NCBI GenBank assembly: GCA_017396895.1
Contig: JAFQKN010000136.1
Span: 1 to 38,410 of the forward strand
Length of the DNA: 38,410 bases
From: Clostridia bacterium
GTDB taxonomy: Bacteria; Bacillota; Clostridia; Oscillospirales; Acutalibacteraceae
Direction of reading: 5' to 3'
Below, one piece after another: positions 1-8,882 of the stretch. The position numbers were made by a program, and so were the translations under genes. Under the pieces are notes generated by a model. The model had not been told where the DNA came from. It was given only the letters and a program-made list of their open reading frames with translations, and did no database searches. The number at the start of each line of letters is the position of its first letter. Within the stretch, counting starts at the first letter, position 1.

Positions 1-27
1 CGAATAAACACACAACTGCAGAATGCA

Positions 28-67
28 AAAACAACGAAGGCCAACCCAAAGCCTTCGTTGTTTTTTT
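28..67. terminator. Bidirectional intrinsic terminator
   Basis: A stem of about 12 bp (AACAACGAAGGC pairing with GCCTTCGTTGTT) has a 9-nt loop and a run of T on the plus strand. The minus strand also ends in T-rich sequence. It probably ends a plus-strand gene lying left of the window. Confidence 0.8.
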
Positions 68-266
68 GTTCATTCAATATCATATCAAAAGTACGCACAC
101 CGTCAACTTCCTTTCGGTTAAGATAAACCACCGCCGAAGATGTAAGCGCGAAGATGCACATTGCACCCTTGGCGGTGGGATGAATGCAATGTAAGGAGGA
201 TAAGCAGAACTGCTCTACGGAGGATTTAAGACAGGACAAAAAACACTCTACACAATCTATTGTTCA
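68..266. other. Intergenic stretch with one long-range inverted repeat
   Basis: No gene is supported here. CCACCGCC (128-135) can pair with GGCGGTGG (171-178) around a loop of about 35 nt, and GAAGATG occurs twice inside the loop. Two Shine-Dalgarno-like stretches (near 193 and 221) are not followed by an open frame. The role is unknown. Confidence 0.35.
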
Positions 267-707
267 TTACGATTCAGATTGGTAAAACTCCTTTTCACCC
301 ATGTGATTTTCAATAGAACGCCAACGAAGTTGCGATGCACAGATTAACGTTCCTTCATAATCAACTAAATCCTTTTCAGACAGATTCCCACAATCACACC
401 AGTAAATATATCCATCTTTCATGATCAAAGTTGATTCCAGTATTTCACAAGTGTAATTCTCATCAACAGGCAAAAGTTGCAACTGCTTTAACCCTATGAA
501 TTCCATCTCTATCATAGAATTCCTATCGAATTGTCGCTGAATAATAACCCGCAAGGTCCTTCGATTGTTTATAGGATACATAGAAAGATTACTTTCGACA
601 TATGCCCCACTTAAATAGTGCATTTCTTTTATGCAACTATCATGAAAATGAAACATTTCCTTCATAAACATTTTTAATTCATTGCTGTTTTTAATTTCAC
701 ACCACAT
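267..707 (-). CDS. Hypothetical protein, 146 aa, immunity-like small cytosolic protein
   Basis: I do not recognise a named family with confidence. The protein has no signal peptide or membrane segment. It is mixed alpha/beta and acidic, with a near-N-terminal FHDSCIKE motif (about residues 21-28) and a WCDCG motif (about residues 103-107). Proteins with an FHDSCI-type start recur in Firmicutes accessory regions, and some sit beside polymorphic toxins, so an immunity role is possible but unproven. A GGGG stretch about 8 nt upstream supports the ATG at 707. The gene is AT-rich compared with the hydrolase genes that follow, like the genes at 25.4-28.1 kb, which suggests an accessory origin. Confidence 0.6.
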   Translation of the reverse strand: MWCEIKNSNELKMFMKEMFHFHDSCIKEMHYLSGAYVESNLSMYPINNRRTLRVIIQRQFDRNSMIEMEFIGLKQLQLLPVDENYTCEILESTLIMKDGYIYWCDCGNLSEKDLVDYEGTLICASQLRWRSIENHMGEKEFYQSES

Positions 708-887
708 ATACCATACCCCGTATGCACTGCATCATACAAAAAAACTATATTAAAAAACCAATTAGCATTATTTCTCCTATTGAATTGTTTTTTAATTATA
801 CACTTTTTTATTATTCACTTCAATTCGCATTTTGCATGGAATTTTCAAACATATTTATACATAGTTAATAATCATTTTTTCATTCAA

Positions 888-1018
888 GAAAACGGCTTCG
901 CCGTATGCCTGCGGCGACCGTTTTCGATTCGTCCATCGCCGAGGGAAATCCCATTTCCCGTTCGGCGGGACATAAAATCTTTTTTGCTTTGCAGGAGGAA
1001 TTTCCTGTAAAGCAAAAA
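888..1018. repeat. Cluster of three consecutive hairpins in a 360-bp intergenic region
   Basis: The 708-1067 gap holds no convincing gene. It carries hairpins at 888-925 (GAAAACGG/CCGTTTTC with smaller GC-rich hairpins inside), 937-967 (CGCCGA-GGGAAAT/ATTTCCC-TCGGCG) and about 982-1018 (TTTTGCTTT..CAGGA pairing with TCCTG..AAAGCAAAA). They sit directly next to the terminator of the hydrolase gene. The AT-rich part from 708 to 880 shows nothing further. The cluster resembles a dispersed structured intergenic element, but only one copy is visible here. Confidence 0.55.
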
Positions 1019-1050
1019 AAACAGCGAAGGAGAAATTCCTACGCTGTTTT
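1012..1050 (-). terminator. Intrinsic terminator of the secreted hydrolase gene
   Basis: On the minus strand AACAGCG pairs with CGCTGTT, extended by an imperfect inner stem, and an 8-nt T run follows. It lies about 20 bp after the stop codon at 1068. Confidence 0.75.
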
Positions 1051-1067
1051 GTTCAGTTTTGTTTGCT

Positions 1068-2516
1068 TTATTGTGCAATTGCGGGAGTGAGGGCCTGATC
1101 GGCACCGGAGAGCATGAAACGCGGATAAAGTGCATTGTCATACACGGTCTTCTGCGTATCGCTCATCACGAGCCATGACACAAACTGTGCATAATCCGTC
1201 TGATAAGTGGATGCCACATGGGCCGCATCCTTAATAAACCACGTGCAATCGGGATAACGGCAGGTGGACGCATTGATAACACGGTCGGGGGAAATAAATT
1301 CTTCCGCCACGCCTGCAAGCTGTTCATCGGTCAGTGTTTTGCCGAATTCGGCGGCGGTTGCAAAGAACGAAGTGCCGTAAGTTTCAATGACGCGGTCTCC
1401 CTGTGCGGCACAACGCACGGTCACGGGCGTCATGGGCAGATTGTAGTTAGACAGGAATGCAACGGGAATATTGCGTTCGATCGCACCGTCAATAATATCC
1501 TCGGTTGCAAACAGAAAGTTGCGCATTTCTGCAAGTTCATCCATCACAAGCGGATATTCGTCCTTACAATCACCGAACATATACTCCACGCAGGCATCAA
1601 AATCGGCTTCGGGACACATCGACCAAATACCCATGGCAAGACCGAACGAATTGCGCAATCCTGCATCAAAGATGCGATCCTTGTGATCTTCCACAAGGCT
1701 GTTGACATAATTACAAGCGAGGTTAAGAACCTTGGTTCTTGTGACCAGTTTTACCAACAGTTTTACAATGACATTGGATCCGCTGACGGCATTTTCAAGG
1801 AAACTGCCGAGAATGTCACCGTCAAACAGAATATCGCCTTTGAACAGATCACCGATGGTATAAATGCCGTTGAGCGCACCGGAAAGGAAGATGCTGTTGT
1901 AAACGGAATCATAACCGTAATAATACATATACGCACACGCTACAACCGTTCCCATGCTGGCACTGACAAGACGAACCTGATCTTTTCCCGTGTCAGCCTT
2001 TGCGGTTTCAATGAGGGTGTTGAGTTGTGCCGCCAACTCACGGGGGGATTTGCGCCAGTCATATGTAAAATAATAGCAATTCTCGGCACCGACGGCATCA
2101 ATTGCGGTTGCAAGTACACCTTCTTCATTGCCGTAATCGTGCGTGTCATAGAAATCGGGATATTCAGCCATGGATTTGGGATACTGAATGACGCCGATGT
2201 TTTCAAGAGAATTGCCGTTGTTATCGGCGGCAATGGGGCCAAACAAAGTGTTGGCGGTCTCAACAAGCGTATCGACCATACCTTCTTTGTTGAATATCAT
2301 CATATTCAACAACAGTTTCATGACACCGGGGAAAATTTTTCCGAACGTAAACGTGAGTGCAGGCGAACCGTCTTCATACTGCAAGCCCATAAAATCAAAT
2401 CCGCGCACAACGACCACGGGAGGGCCGTCGTAATCGTTTTCATCAGCGGCAAATGCAGGAATGACGCAACCGATCAACAGAACGGCGCAAAGCAATAAAC
2501 TGATAATCTTCTTCAT
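1068..2516 (-). CDS. Secreted alpha/beta-hydrolase (LCAT/PGAP1-like), paralogue 1, serine type
   Basis: Predicted exported lipase or acyltransferase of 482 aa. A classical signal peptide (residues 1-23, ending AFA-A) begins the protein. A YDWR motif lies near residue 152, and the nucleophile elbow is SASMG at 185-189 (Ser187), a GxSxG box whose first Gly is Ser. Toward the C-terminus an SPDxxI motif and a TWFIK..H block supply likely Asp and His members of the triad. These blocks align with the two other secreted paralogues in this window, but this one keeps Ser where they have Cys, and it lacks their amphipathic C-terminal extension. A GAGGAG site precedes the ATG. The gene follows argF by 21 bp and probably shares its transcript. 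The lipid or acyl substrate is unknown. Confidence 0.75.
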   Translation of the reverse strand: MKKIISLLLCAVLLIGCVIPAFAADENDYDGPPVVVVRGFDFMGLQYEDGSPALTFTFGKIFPGVMKLLLNMMIFNKEGMVDTLVETANTLFGPIAADNNGNSLENIGVIQYPKSMAEYPDFYDTHDYGNEEGVLATAIDAVGAENCYYFTYDWRKSPRELAAQLNTLIETAKADTGKDQVRLVSASMGTVVACAYMYYYGYDSVYNSIFLSGALNGIYTIGDLFKGDILFDGDILGSFLENAVSGSNVIVKLLVKLVTRTKVLNLACNYVNSLVEDHKDRIFDAGLRNSFGLAMGIWSMCPEADFDACVEYMFGDCKDEYPLVMDELAEMRNFLFATEDIIDGAIERNIPVAFLSNYNLPMTPVTVRCAAQGDRVIETYGTSFFATAAEFGKTLTDEQLAGVAEEFISPDRVINASTCRYPDCTWFIKDAAHVASTYQTDYAQFVSWLVMSDTQKTVYDNALYPRFMLSGADQALTPAIAQ

Positions 2517-2537
2517 TTTTATACTCCTCTTTTCTTG

Positions 2538-3524
2538 TTATGCAAGCGTTGCCAACATGACGGCTTTGATGGTGTGCATACGGTTTTCGGCTTCTTTGAA
2601 CACGACCGATGCTTCACTTTCAAACACTTCATCCGTCACTTCAAACGCATCCAGACCGAAACGCTCACCCATTTCTTTGCCTACCTGCGTTTTATGATCG
2701 TGATAAGACGGCAGGCAATGCATGAAAATACACTGTTGGCCGGCATGATCCATCAGTTTTTTATTGACCTGATAAGGCAAAAGATCATGTACACGTTCTT
2801 CCCAAGCTTCAATGGGTTCCCCCATGGAAACCCAAATATCCGTGTAAATCACATCCGCGTTTTCAACGGCTTTCAGCGGATCTTCTTCAAAGCTGAGCGT
2901 AGCACCCGTATCTTTTGCAATTTCGCGGCACTGTTCAATCAGCGCATCATCGGGGAAATACTTTGCGGGAGAACAGGCAGTGAAATGCAATCCCAATTTT
3001 GCGCATCCGATCATCAATGAATTGCCCATATTATATCGGGCGTCTCCCATGTATACAAAACGGATGTCTTTGAGTTTGCCGAAATGCTCACGGATGGTCA
3101 GAAAATCGGCAAGAATCTGTGTGGGATGATACTCATTCGTAAGACCGTTCCAGACAGGAACATCGGCAAACTTTGCAAGTTCTTCCACTTTCTCCTGCCC
3201 GTAACCGCGGTATTCAATGCCGTCAAACATCCTCGAAAGAACGCGGGCGGTATCGGCAATGCTTTCTTTTTTGCCGATCTGCGATGCGGACGAATCCAGA
3301 TAGGTGCTTCCCATACCGAGATCATGGGCGGCAACTTCAAAACTGGAGCGTGTTCTGGTGCTGGTCTTTTCAAAGATCAGCGCAACATTTTTTCCGCGCA
3401 ACGTATCGTGCAGAATGCCTGCTTTTTTCTTGGCTTTCAGTTCTGCCGCAAGATCAAGCAGATATTCAATCTCCTGCGGTGTATAATCTAACAATGTTAA
3501 AAAATCTCTGCCTTTTAAGTTCAT
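2538..3524 (-). CDS. argF: Ornithine carbamoyltransferase
   Basis: Transfers the carbamoyl group from carbamoyl phosphate to L-ornithine, giving citrulline in arginine synthesis or, in reverse, in the deiminase pathway. The 328-aa length is typical. Diagnostic motifs are STRTR (about residues 55-59, carbamoyl-phosphate binding), HPTQ (133-136), DxWxSMG (about 229-235, ornithine loop) and HCLP (269-272). The ATG at 3524 was chosen because GAGAGGT lies just upstream; an in-frame ATG at 3557 would add 11 unconserved residues. A promoter at 3570-3598 drives it. No arcA, arcC or other arg gene is nearby, so anabolic or catabolic use cannot be decided. The neighbouring secreted hydrolase is an unusual partner. 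Confidence 0.96.
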   Translation of the reverse strand: MNLKGRDFLTLLDYTPQEIEYLLDLAAELKAKKKAGILHDTLRGKNVALIFEKTSTRTRSSFEVAAHDLGMGSTYLDSSASQIGKKESIADTARVLSRMFDGIEYRGYGQEKVEELAKFADVPVWNGLTNEYHPTQILADFLTIREHFGKLKDIRFVYMGDARYNMGNSLMIGCAKLGLHFTACSPAKYFPDDALIEQCREIAKDTGATLSFEEDPLKAVENADVIYTDIWVSMGEPIEAWEERVHDLLPYQVNKKLMDHAGQQCIFMHCLPSYHDHKTQVGKEMGERFGLDAFEVTDEVFESEASVVFKEAENRMHTIKAVMLATLA

Positions 3525-3569
3525 AAAAATCGACCTCTCTTGCATCAATATGCACAAATGATAGAATCA

Positions 3570-3598
3570 AGAGTATCACAATTGCATAATAATGTCAA
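3570..3598 (-). promoter_or_regulatory. Sigma-A promoter of argF
   Basis: Minus-strand TTGACA (3593-3598), a 17-bp spacer and TACTCT (3570-3575). It is the only good match between the BNR gene and argF. Confidence 0.65.
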
Positions 3599-3610
3599 GC
3601 ATTTACATAA

Positions 3611-4714
3611 TTATTCAAGAATGATTCTTCGTATGGTGGTCTTGGTAAGACACATATCATCTTCAGGACCGCCGCTGCAATAAGACAGCAACATTTCTTT
3701 TTCCCCGAGGAAATACACCGCAGGATAGCAATAACCGTGTTCGGGTTCGTTTTCAATGACCGTGTATTCGGAAAAATCAAGACCGTTTTCACTGACTGCC
3801 ATTACAAACGGATTGCGCCCTGCGTGTATCCATTTGGTCTGCGGATCGAGCCTTCCGTTGTACAGCGGAACGGGATTCCAAAAAGCATAATACTTGCCCG
3901 AATAGGGGTTTCTGCGGATGAGCATGGGCGATTCGGGTGCGGTAAAACGGGACGGGATCGGTGTTGACCACGTTGCACCGCGATCCGATGAAAACGACTC
4001 AAACTGGAACATTCTGTCCGTGCGGAAATACTGATACAATCTTCCGACGGGCAATTCAAGTAGACCGGGTACCTGCAGACCGGTTCTGGAATAACCGGGA
4101 TTCGGCATTTTGATAAGACCGCTCATATCCTGCCAGGTCTTCCCCTCATCATCCGAACCGTACACACGGCAATCGGCAAAATATTCCCCGTGCATACTGC
4201 CGTCTGCGTTTTCAACAAGACGGTGCCGTGCCGCCGGGATCAACAATCTGCCGTCCGACATCTGCACGACACGTGCATTGTTGATTACGTAATAGCATTC
4301 ATCCTGTACAGGGAAACATTTGATCGCTTCACCGAAAGCGGTTTCTTCTTCATTGGCAATGCGCATATAGCCTTCGGAAAATGCGCCTACCTTGCACAGG
4401 TAAAACAGTGCCAGTTTTCCGCTTTGCAGACGAAGCAGAGACACGCTCATAAGGTTCAAAGTATTGTGCGCGGATGCCGGTACAAGAATAACGGGATCTT
4501 CCGAAAAATGCAGGCCGTTGTCATCTGAAAACAGTCCCGCTACATCACAAGTGGCATCATCGTGCGAACTGTCACTGTTGTAACGGCTGTAGGCAAAGAG
4601 AATGCGACCGTCTTTCAAACGTGCAAAATCCCCCTCGCTGTTTCGGGCATTTCCCTTTTTGGGAGGAAGAAGATGCACCGCTTGCGATAAGGCAAACACA
4701 GGGGCGTTTTTCAT
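3611..4714 (-). CDS. Sialidase-like BNR/Asp-box beta-propeller protein
   Basis: A 367-aa six-bladed propeller protein resembling the exo-alpha-sialidase (BNR_2) superfamily, likely acting on a glycan. Asp boxes are visible: SDDEGKTW near residues 187-194 and SSDRGATW about 60 residues later, with a degenerate SDDNGLHF near 63-70. An N-terminal motif of the type NSEGDFARLKDGR followed by YSRY is typical of this branch and would place catalytic-site residues. There is no signal peptide, so it is probably cytosolic or acts on imported sugar. The ATG at 4714 has GGAAAGGAGC upstream. It follows the second secreted hydrolase by 23 bp, apparently in one operon. True sialidase activity is not proven; many relatives are uncharacterised. 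Confidence 0.75.
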   Translation of the reverse strand: MKNAPVFALSQAVHLLPPKKGNARNSEGDFARLKDGRILFAYSRYNSDSSHDDATCDVAGLFSDDNGLHFSEDPVILVPASAHNTLNLMSVSLLRLQSGKLALFYLCKVGAFSEGYMRIANEEETAFGEAIKCFPVQDECYYVINNARVVQMSDGRLLIPAARHRLVENADGSMHGEYFADCRVYGSDDEGKTWQDMSGLIKMPNPGYSRTGLQVPGLLELPVGRLYQYFRTDRMFQFESFSSDRGATWSTPIPSRFTAPESPMLIRRNPYSGKYYAFWNPVPLYNGRLDPQTKWIHAGRNPFVMAVSENGLDFSEYTVIENEPEHGYCYPAVYFLGEKEMLLSYCSGGPEDDMCLTKTTIRRIILE

Positions 4715-4737
4715 AAAAAAGCTCCTTTCCGAACAAC

Positions 4738-6303
4738 TCAATTTGTAAAATCAAAGTTGAACATCTTTTCAATCATTTTGATCAGCGTATTCAGCAAAGA
4801 AGTAAAGAAACGGTACAATCTCGCAAACAAACCGCCGTCTTCCCACGAATCAGTACTGTTTTGTGCGGTCATGGGCGAAAGGGTTTTACTCTTTTCATCA
4901 TAAACGGTAAACTGCGGAAAAACATCGTACGTATCAACGGTCATATCACCGTCGGTGATAAAAAATGCAGAAATGAGTTCCTCCACACAATCGGGGAAAA
5001 CACTGTGTTCCAATCCCTTTACGATCCAAGTTTTCTTGGGGATCAGAGCCGTGGACATATCAATTTGACGGTCGGGAGAAATATAATTGCCGAAGCCTTT
5101 TGCATTGCGATCGGCAATATATTCCGCGGAAAGCGTTTGACCGACCACCGCAGTAGTGGCACCGAAGGAGGTATTCTCAACCGTGGAAGCACCGTCGGAA
5201 ATGACTTCGTTGTTTTCAAACAGCGGAATGCTTTGGAATCCGTACTTGGTTACAACCGCAATATCGATCCCCTTGTGCGACATACTCTTGAGATCGTTTT
5301 CAAACGGTACAGCAACTTTCGCGTGGAAGTTCTTGATCTTTTCGATCAGACCGGAATATTCTTTTTCCACACCCGTGAAATTCAAAGCCATGGCATCGTC
5401 ATAATCTTCCAATGAAACCATTGCCCAGATGCCGGGCATTGTGCCGTAAGTCGCAAGAACAAGTCGCGGCAAAATGCTCGCATACGCTTTTGCATAGATC
5501 TCGTTGACATAAGATGTTGCAAGGCCCAATCCGTTGGTGGCAACGGCAAGGTCGATCGTTGATTGCAACAGGTCGTTTACGGTTGTATTATTCACATTCA
5601 TGTAGTAATCCGCATAACGGTCAATCGATGCGGCATCCAATTTGATCTTACCGCTGAACGTACCGCTGACGGTATTGACGCCCGACAGAGCCTGGCTGTA
5701 CAAACAATAATTGTTGATTTTGGAAGTACCGAATTTTTTCAAATAAGCCTGCGTGACACAAGCACCCTCGCAACGGCCGATAAGATTGACTTTTTTGGCT
5801 CCCGTAACGGCGATAACGGCATCAATATAATCACTCAGATCTTCCGCAACGGCCCACGGATCCAAACGCCAGTCATAATAAAACATATAATCACGCATAC
5901 CGTAGGTGCCGTTTTTCTTGGTGTTTTTCAATGTAGAACGTGACCACGTCCAATCTATACCAGATCCGTCCGATGCCTCACCGTTTTTGTCCAACGCAAT
6001 GGGTTCAAATATCGGGTACACAGCTTCATACAGAGCATCGCTGTAGGCGTCCCATTGATTGGTGCGTACTGCATCCAAGAACACAGGCATACATTCCTTG
6101 ACGGCATTGCCTATGTAACCGTCTTCGACTTCCAGCGGATAGATCTGCTCACCTTTTGCGTTGTACAGCGGTGTGCCCTGTCCGCGGACATAGACCACGG
6201 GATCGGAAGTGCGCACGTTTGCAACTGCCGACATCGGCATCAATAACGATGCCAACATAAGGACAGCCAACAAGACACTGATGATTCGGAAAGATTTTTT
6301 CAT
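4738..6303 (-). CDS. Secreted alpha/beta-hydrolase-fold protein, paralogue 2, cysteine nucleophile (GRCEG)
   Basis: A 521-aa predicted exported acyl hydrolase or acyltransferase. The signal peptide covers about residues 1-28 (ending SAVA). A YDWRLDP block sits near 143-149. The nucleophile elbow reads GRCEG at 176-180, so Cys178 replaces the usual Ser. An SPDxxI motif and a TWIVK...H block follow near the C-terminus and would complete a Cys-Asp-His triad. The last 30 residues form an amphipathic, hydrophobic segment that could bind membrane. The start at 6303 has an AAGGAGC site, and a promoter lies 70 bp upstream. Cys in this position is known from PHA synthases and dienelactone hydrolase; the function here is unknown. 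It is most similar to the next paralogue upstream. Confidence 0.75.
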   Translation of the reverse strand: MKKSFRIISVLLAVLMLASLLMPMSAVANVRTSDPVVYVRGQGTPLYNAKGEQIYPLEVEDGYIGNAVKECMPVFLDAVRTNQWDAYSDALYEAVYPIFEPIALDKNGEASDGSGIDWTWSRSTLKNTKKNGTYGMRDYMFYYDWRLDPWAVAEDLSDYIDAVIAVTGAKKVNLIGRCEGACVTQAYLKKFGTSKINNYCLYSQALSGVNTVSGTFSGKIKLDAASIDRYADYYMNVNNTTVNDLLQSTIDLAVATNGLGLATSYVNEIYAKAYASILPRLVLATYGTMPGIWAMVSLEDYDDAMALNFTGVEKEYSGLIEKIKNFHAKVAVPFENDLKSMSHKGIDIAVVTKYGFQSIPLFENNEVISDGASTVENTSFGATTAVVGQTLSAEYIADRNAKGFGNYISPDRQIDMSTALIPKKTWIVKGLEHSVFPDCVEELISAFFITDGDMTVDTYDVFPQFTVYDEKSKTLSPMTAQNSTDSWEDGGLFARLYRFFTSLLNTLIKMIEKMFNFDFTN

Positions 6304-6372
6304 TTTGCATTGCTCCTTGCCGTTTTTAAATTGCGGTTGGTAAAAAAACAAACAAACCGCCATAATATATTT

Positions 6373-6401
6373 ATTATATTATGGAAGATAATAAAAATCA
6401 A
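6373..6401 (-). promoter_or_regulatory. Sigma-A promoter of secreted paralogue 2 and BNR gene
   Basis: Minus-strand TTGATT (6396-6401), a 17-bp spacer and TATAAT (6373-6378). An AT-rich inverted repeat (CATAATATA/TATATTATG, 6361-6383) overlaps the -10 region. Confidence 0.7.
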
Positions 6402-6422
6402 TAGACAGTTAGCAATAAATGC

Positions 6423-6456
6423 AAAAAAAGACTGCCGCGCGCAGGCAACAGTCTTT
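6423..6456 (-). terminator. Intrinsic terminator of secreted paralogue 3
   Basis: Minus-strand hairpin AGACTG..GCC/GGCAGTCT followed by seven T, just after the stop at 6472. It separates paralogue 3 from the promoter of paralogue 2. Confidence 0.7.
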
Positions 6457-6471
6457 CGAAATTCAGTTTTC

Positions 6472-8031
6472 TTATTCTGCTTTCGGAGTTGTAAGACCGG
6501 GCACGTCAATGCCGAGCGCATTAAAAATAAATGCAAGAATGGCTCTGACGAAACGCAGGCAGCGTTCGCGGATGCTCATGGGTTCTTCCACAACATCTTC
6601 AATGGGAGAACCTTCGTATGGAGCAATCTGCTGCGTGTCTTTGTCAAAAATCATATACTGCGGATAAGCGGGATCCGTGAATACCGTCATCGTGCCGTCG
6701 GAGTGCACAAACTTTTCCATCAGCACATGAATGCTGGCAGGAAATTCTTTATGGTCGGCGTTTTTGAATATCCACGTTGTGTCACGGAACATGGCAGTTG
6801 AAGCATCGATATTGTTGTCGGGGGAAAGATACTTTTCATTTCCGTTCTCGATGACCGATTCAAGATAAGCTTTTGGCAACACCGAGCCTCTGGGTGCACA
6901 GGTTGCACCGAAGGATGCATTTGCAAGTGTTACGGTACCGTCGGAAAGTTCGGATGCCGTTTCGTCAACAGGAATGTTGATATAACCGTATTTTGCAAAG
7001 GAGGCAAATTTGACACCTGCTTCGGTCGCTTCAGTCAGAATTTCATCCACACGCTGACGAACACGCACGTCATAATCGTCAATCTTCGCGATCAGCCCCG
7101 CATATTCTTCTTCACGGCCGCCGAAAACGACTTTCTTAGCCTGTTCATAATCTTCCTCGTTTACAAGTGCCCAGATACCGGGGAACGTACCGTACGTTCC
7201 CAAAAGCAAATCGGGCATGATATCCTTATAAAGCTTATTCGCAAACAATTCAAGAACTTCCGCTGTCACAGGCAAAGAATAGGTTGCCTGCGCAAGAGAA
7301 ATGAAAGAATACAGCAATTCGGAAAGAATATCATCTTCAATGGGAACGAATTCTTTCATCCAATCTTCAAGCGATGCGGTATCAAAATCAATATTTCCGC
7401 TGAATGCGGCACTTGCGGCGTCTACGCCGTAAACGGAGTGCACATAGAACTCAACACAGTTAATATGCTCATAACCGTATTCGGCAAGATAAGCCATCAC
7501 GATATTGGCACCCTCACAACGACCGACAAGATTGACCTTATCGGCACCCGTTTTGTTCATGATATCGGTGATATATGCGTGCAGTGTTTTTGCATTTGCA
7601 AACGGATCCAGTCGCCAATCAGACTGGAAGAAGTAATCCATCAGATAATAGACGGAGGACTTACCCTTGATCGAGTCATAAGTCCAATCCCAATCCACAT
7701 AGGAACCGTCGGATGCTTCACCGTTTTTATCCAACTGAATATCCGCAAAAAGAGGCAGAACCGACTCACGCAATTTTTCATACCATGCATCATACTGACC
7801 CAAGGTAAGCGCATCAATAAAATACGGCATACATTCTTCCACGATGGGCATGATTTCCACGTTCAGCGGATAGATCTTCTCGTGATTCTTGTTCATAATG
7901 CCGCTTCCCTGTCCCTGACAGTAAACAGTCGGAACTTGTGCACCGGATGCGGCACCGACCGGGACTGCAATCGGAAGCAACATCAGAACAACCAAAAAAG
8001 CGGCTGCAATTCTTTTCATATACTTCTTCAT
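6472..8031 (-). CDS. Secreted alpha/beta-hydrolase-fold protein, paralogue 3, cysteine nucleophile (GRCEG)
   Basis: A 519-aa close paralogue of the protein encoded downstream at 4738. A signal peptide spans about residues 1-28. A SDWRLDP block is near 137-143, GRCEG lies at 170-174 (Cys172 in the nucleophile position), and SPDNNI plus a TWIFK...H block lie near the C-terminus. DKNGEASDGS near residue 101 is shared almost exactly with paralogue 2. The C-terminus again ends in a hydrophobic amphipathic stretch and a short polar tail. The Shine-Dalgarno site is weak (GTGAGTGTGTGAGAA), and an ATG four codons on is possible. It has its own terminator. Substrate unknown; an acyltransferase or lipid hydrolase acting outside the cell is the best inference. 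Confidence 0.75.
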   Translation of the reverse strand: MKKYMKRIAAAFLVVLMLLPIAVPVGAASGAQVPTVYCQGQGSGIMNKNHEKIYPLNVEIMPIVEECMPYFIDALTLGQYDAWYEKLRESVLPLFADIQLDKNGEASDGSYVDWDWTYDSIKGKSSVYYLMDYFFQSDWRLDPFANAKTLHAYITDIMNKTGADKVNLVGRCEGANIVMAYLAEYGYEHINCVEFYVHSVYGVDAASAAFSGNIDFDTASLEDWMKEFVPIEDDILSELLYSFISLAQATYSLPVTAEVLELFANKLYKDIMPDLLLGTYGTFPGIWALVNEEDYEQAKKVVFGGREEEYAGLIAKIDDYDVRVRQRVDEILTEATEAGVKFASFAKYGYINIPVDETASELSDGTVTLANASFGATCAPRGSVLPKAYLESVIENGNEKYLSPDNNIDASTAMFRDTTWIFKNADHKEFPASIHVLMEKFVHSDGTMTVFTDPAYPQYMIFDKDTQQIAPYEGSPIEDVVEEPMSIRERCLRFVRAILAFIFNALGIDVPGLTTPKAE

Positions 8032-8208
8032 TTCTCACACACTCACTTTCAATATATAGTTATATCAATATGATATTTGAAAAAATGCACTAAAGCAAGT
8101 CGTAATCATCAGTTTTTACATATCCGTTTATTATTTAACATTTTTATTATATAAATCACAACTTCGATCCCTACTATTTTACATTTCGTTTACATTTTCA
8201 CAAAAAAT

Positions 8209-8865
8209 TCAACACAATAAACGCATCAAAAACTTCTGCATTTCCGTAAGCGAAACTGCAATCACATCTGCGTCCCGAAAAGCACAAACCGATAACGCAA
8301 AACGGTCTGTCAGTTGTGTTTTTACTGCAGGAGCATCCGCACGTGCAAGCAAAGGAACCTCATCCTGCAACCAAAATGTATGTGCTTGCAGGTCATAGTT
8401 GATCCCGTTGCCGTTTTGTTTCCCGAAAGCCTCTTTGCCTGACCAGAATGCCGCAAACAGTTTTTCGGGTTGTGCGCTGCGTTGCAACAATCCGATTTCG
8501 GATTCACTGCAAACTTTACGAATGACAGCCTCGGATACAGGACGAAAATCCTGCACGTCCACACCGATTTCGCGCGTGTCTACTGCACAAGCGACTGCAG
8601 TATCGCAATGCGAAATATTAAAACAATACTTTTTCTGCGAATCGTGAGGTTTTCCGTTTTCATCGTAAATCCAATGCGGCATATCGAGGGTTTTATATTC
8701 GCAAAACAGAGCATACCGCAACAACAAAAATGACCATGCACACAGACGTCGGTCACTTTCCCGTTTATACTGCATTGCCTTGTGCACACGTTCGGGCGAT
8801 AACAGTTGCTCCCAACGCGGCGGCAAAGACGGAACGTCGTGTTCCCATGTAAAATAATAAACCAT
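8209..8865 (-). CDS. 4'-phosphopantetheinyl transferase, Sfp type
   Basis: Moves phosphopantetheine from CoA to the carrier serine of acyl carrier proteins. The 218-aa length fits the Sfp/Gsp class. Visible signatures are FNISHC (82-87), GVDVQ (101-105) and WSGKEAFGK (141-149), where Asp103 and Glu145 would bind Mg2+. The usual Glu in G-[IV]-D-x-E is Gln here, a modest deviation. The start codon has AAGGA 6 nt upstream. It lies 63 bp after ACP 1, with a strong terminator in between, so its expression probably relies on readthrough or an unrecognised promoter. The two ACPs next door are the obvious substrates. Confidence 0.9.
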   Translation of the reverse strand: MVYYFTWEHDVPSLPPRWEQLLSPERVHKAMQYKRESDRRLCAWSFLLLRYALFCEYKTLDMPHWIYDENGKPHDSQKKYCFNISHCDTAVACAVDTREIGVDVQDFRPVSEAVIRKVCSESEIGLLQRSAQPEKLFAAFWSGKEAFGKQNGNGINYDLQAHTFWLQDEVPLLARADAPAVKTQLTDRFALSVCAFRDADVIAVSLTEMQKFLMRLLC

Positions 8866-8882
8866 TTCAATCCTTATCCTGT

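Noticed and set aside
1218..2498. Long plus-strand open frame opposite the secreted hydrolase gene
   Set aside because: It mirrors the codon pattern of the minus-strand gene, which has a signal peptide, conserved motifs and a ribosome site. The plus frame has no recognisable domain.
3541..3610. ArgR operator before argF
   Set aside because: The region is AT-rich with partial matches to ARG-box halves, but no convincing palindromic box could be drawn.
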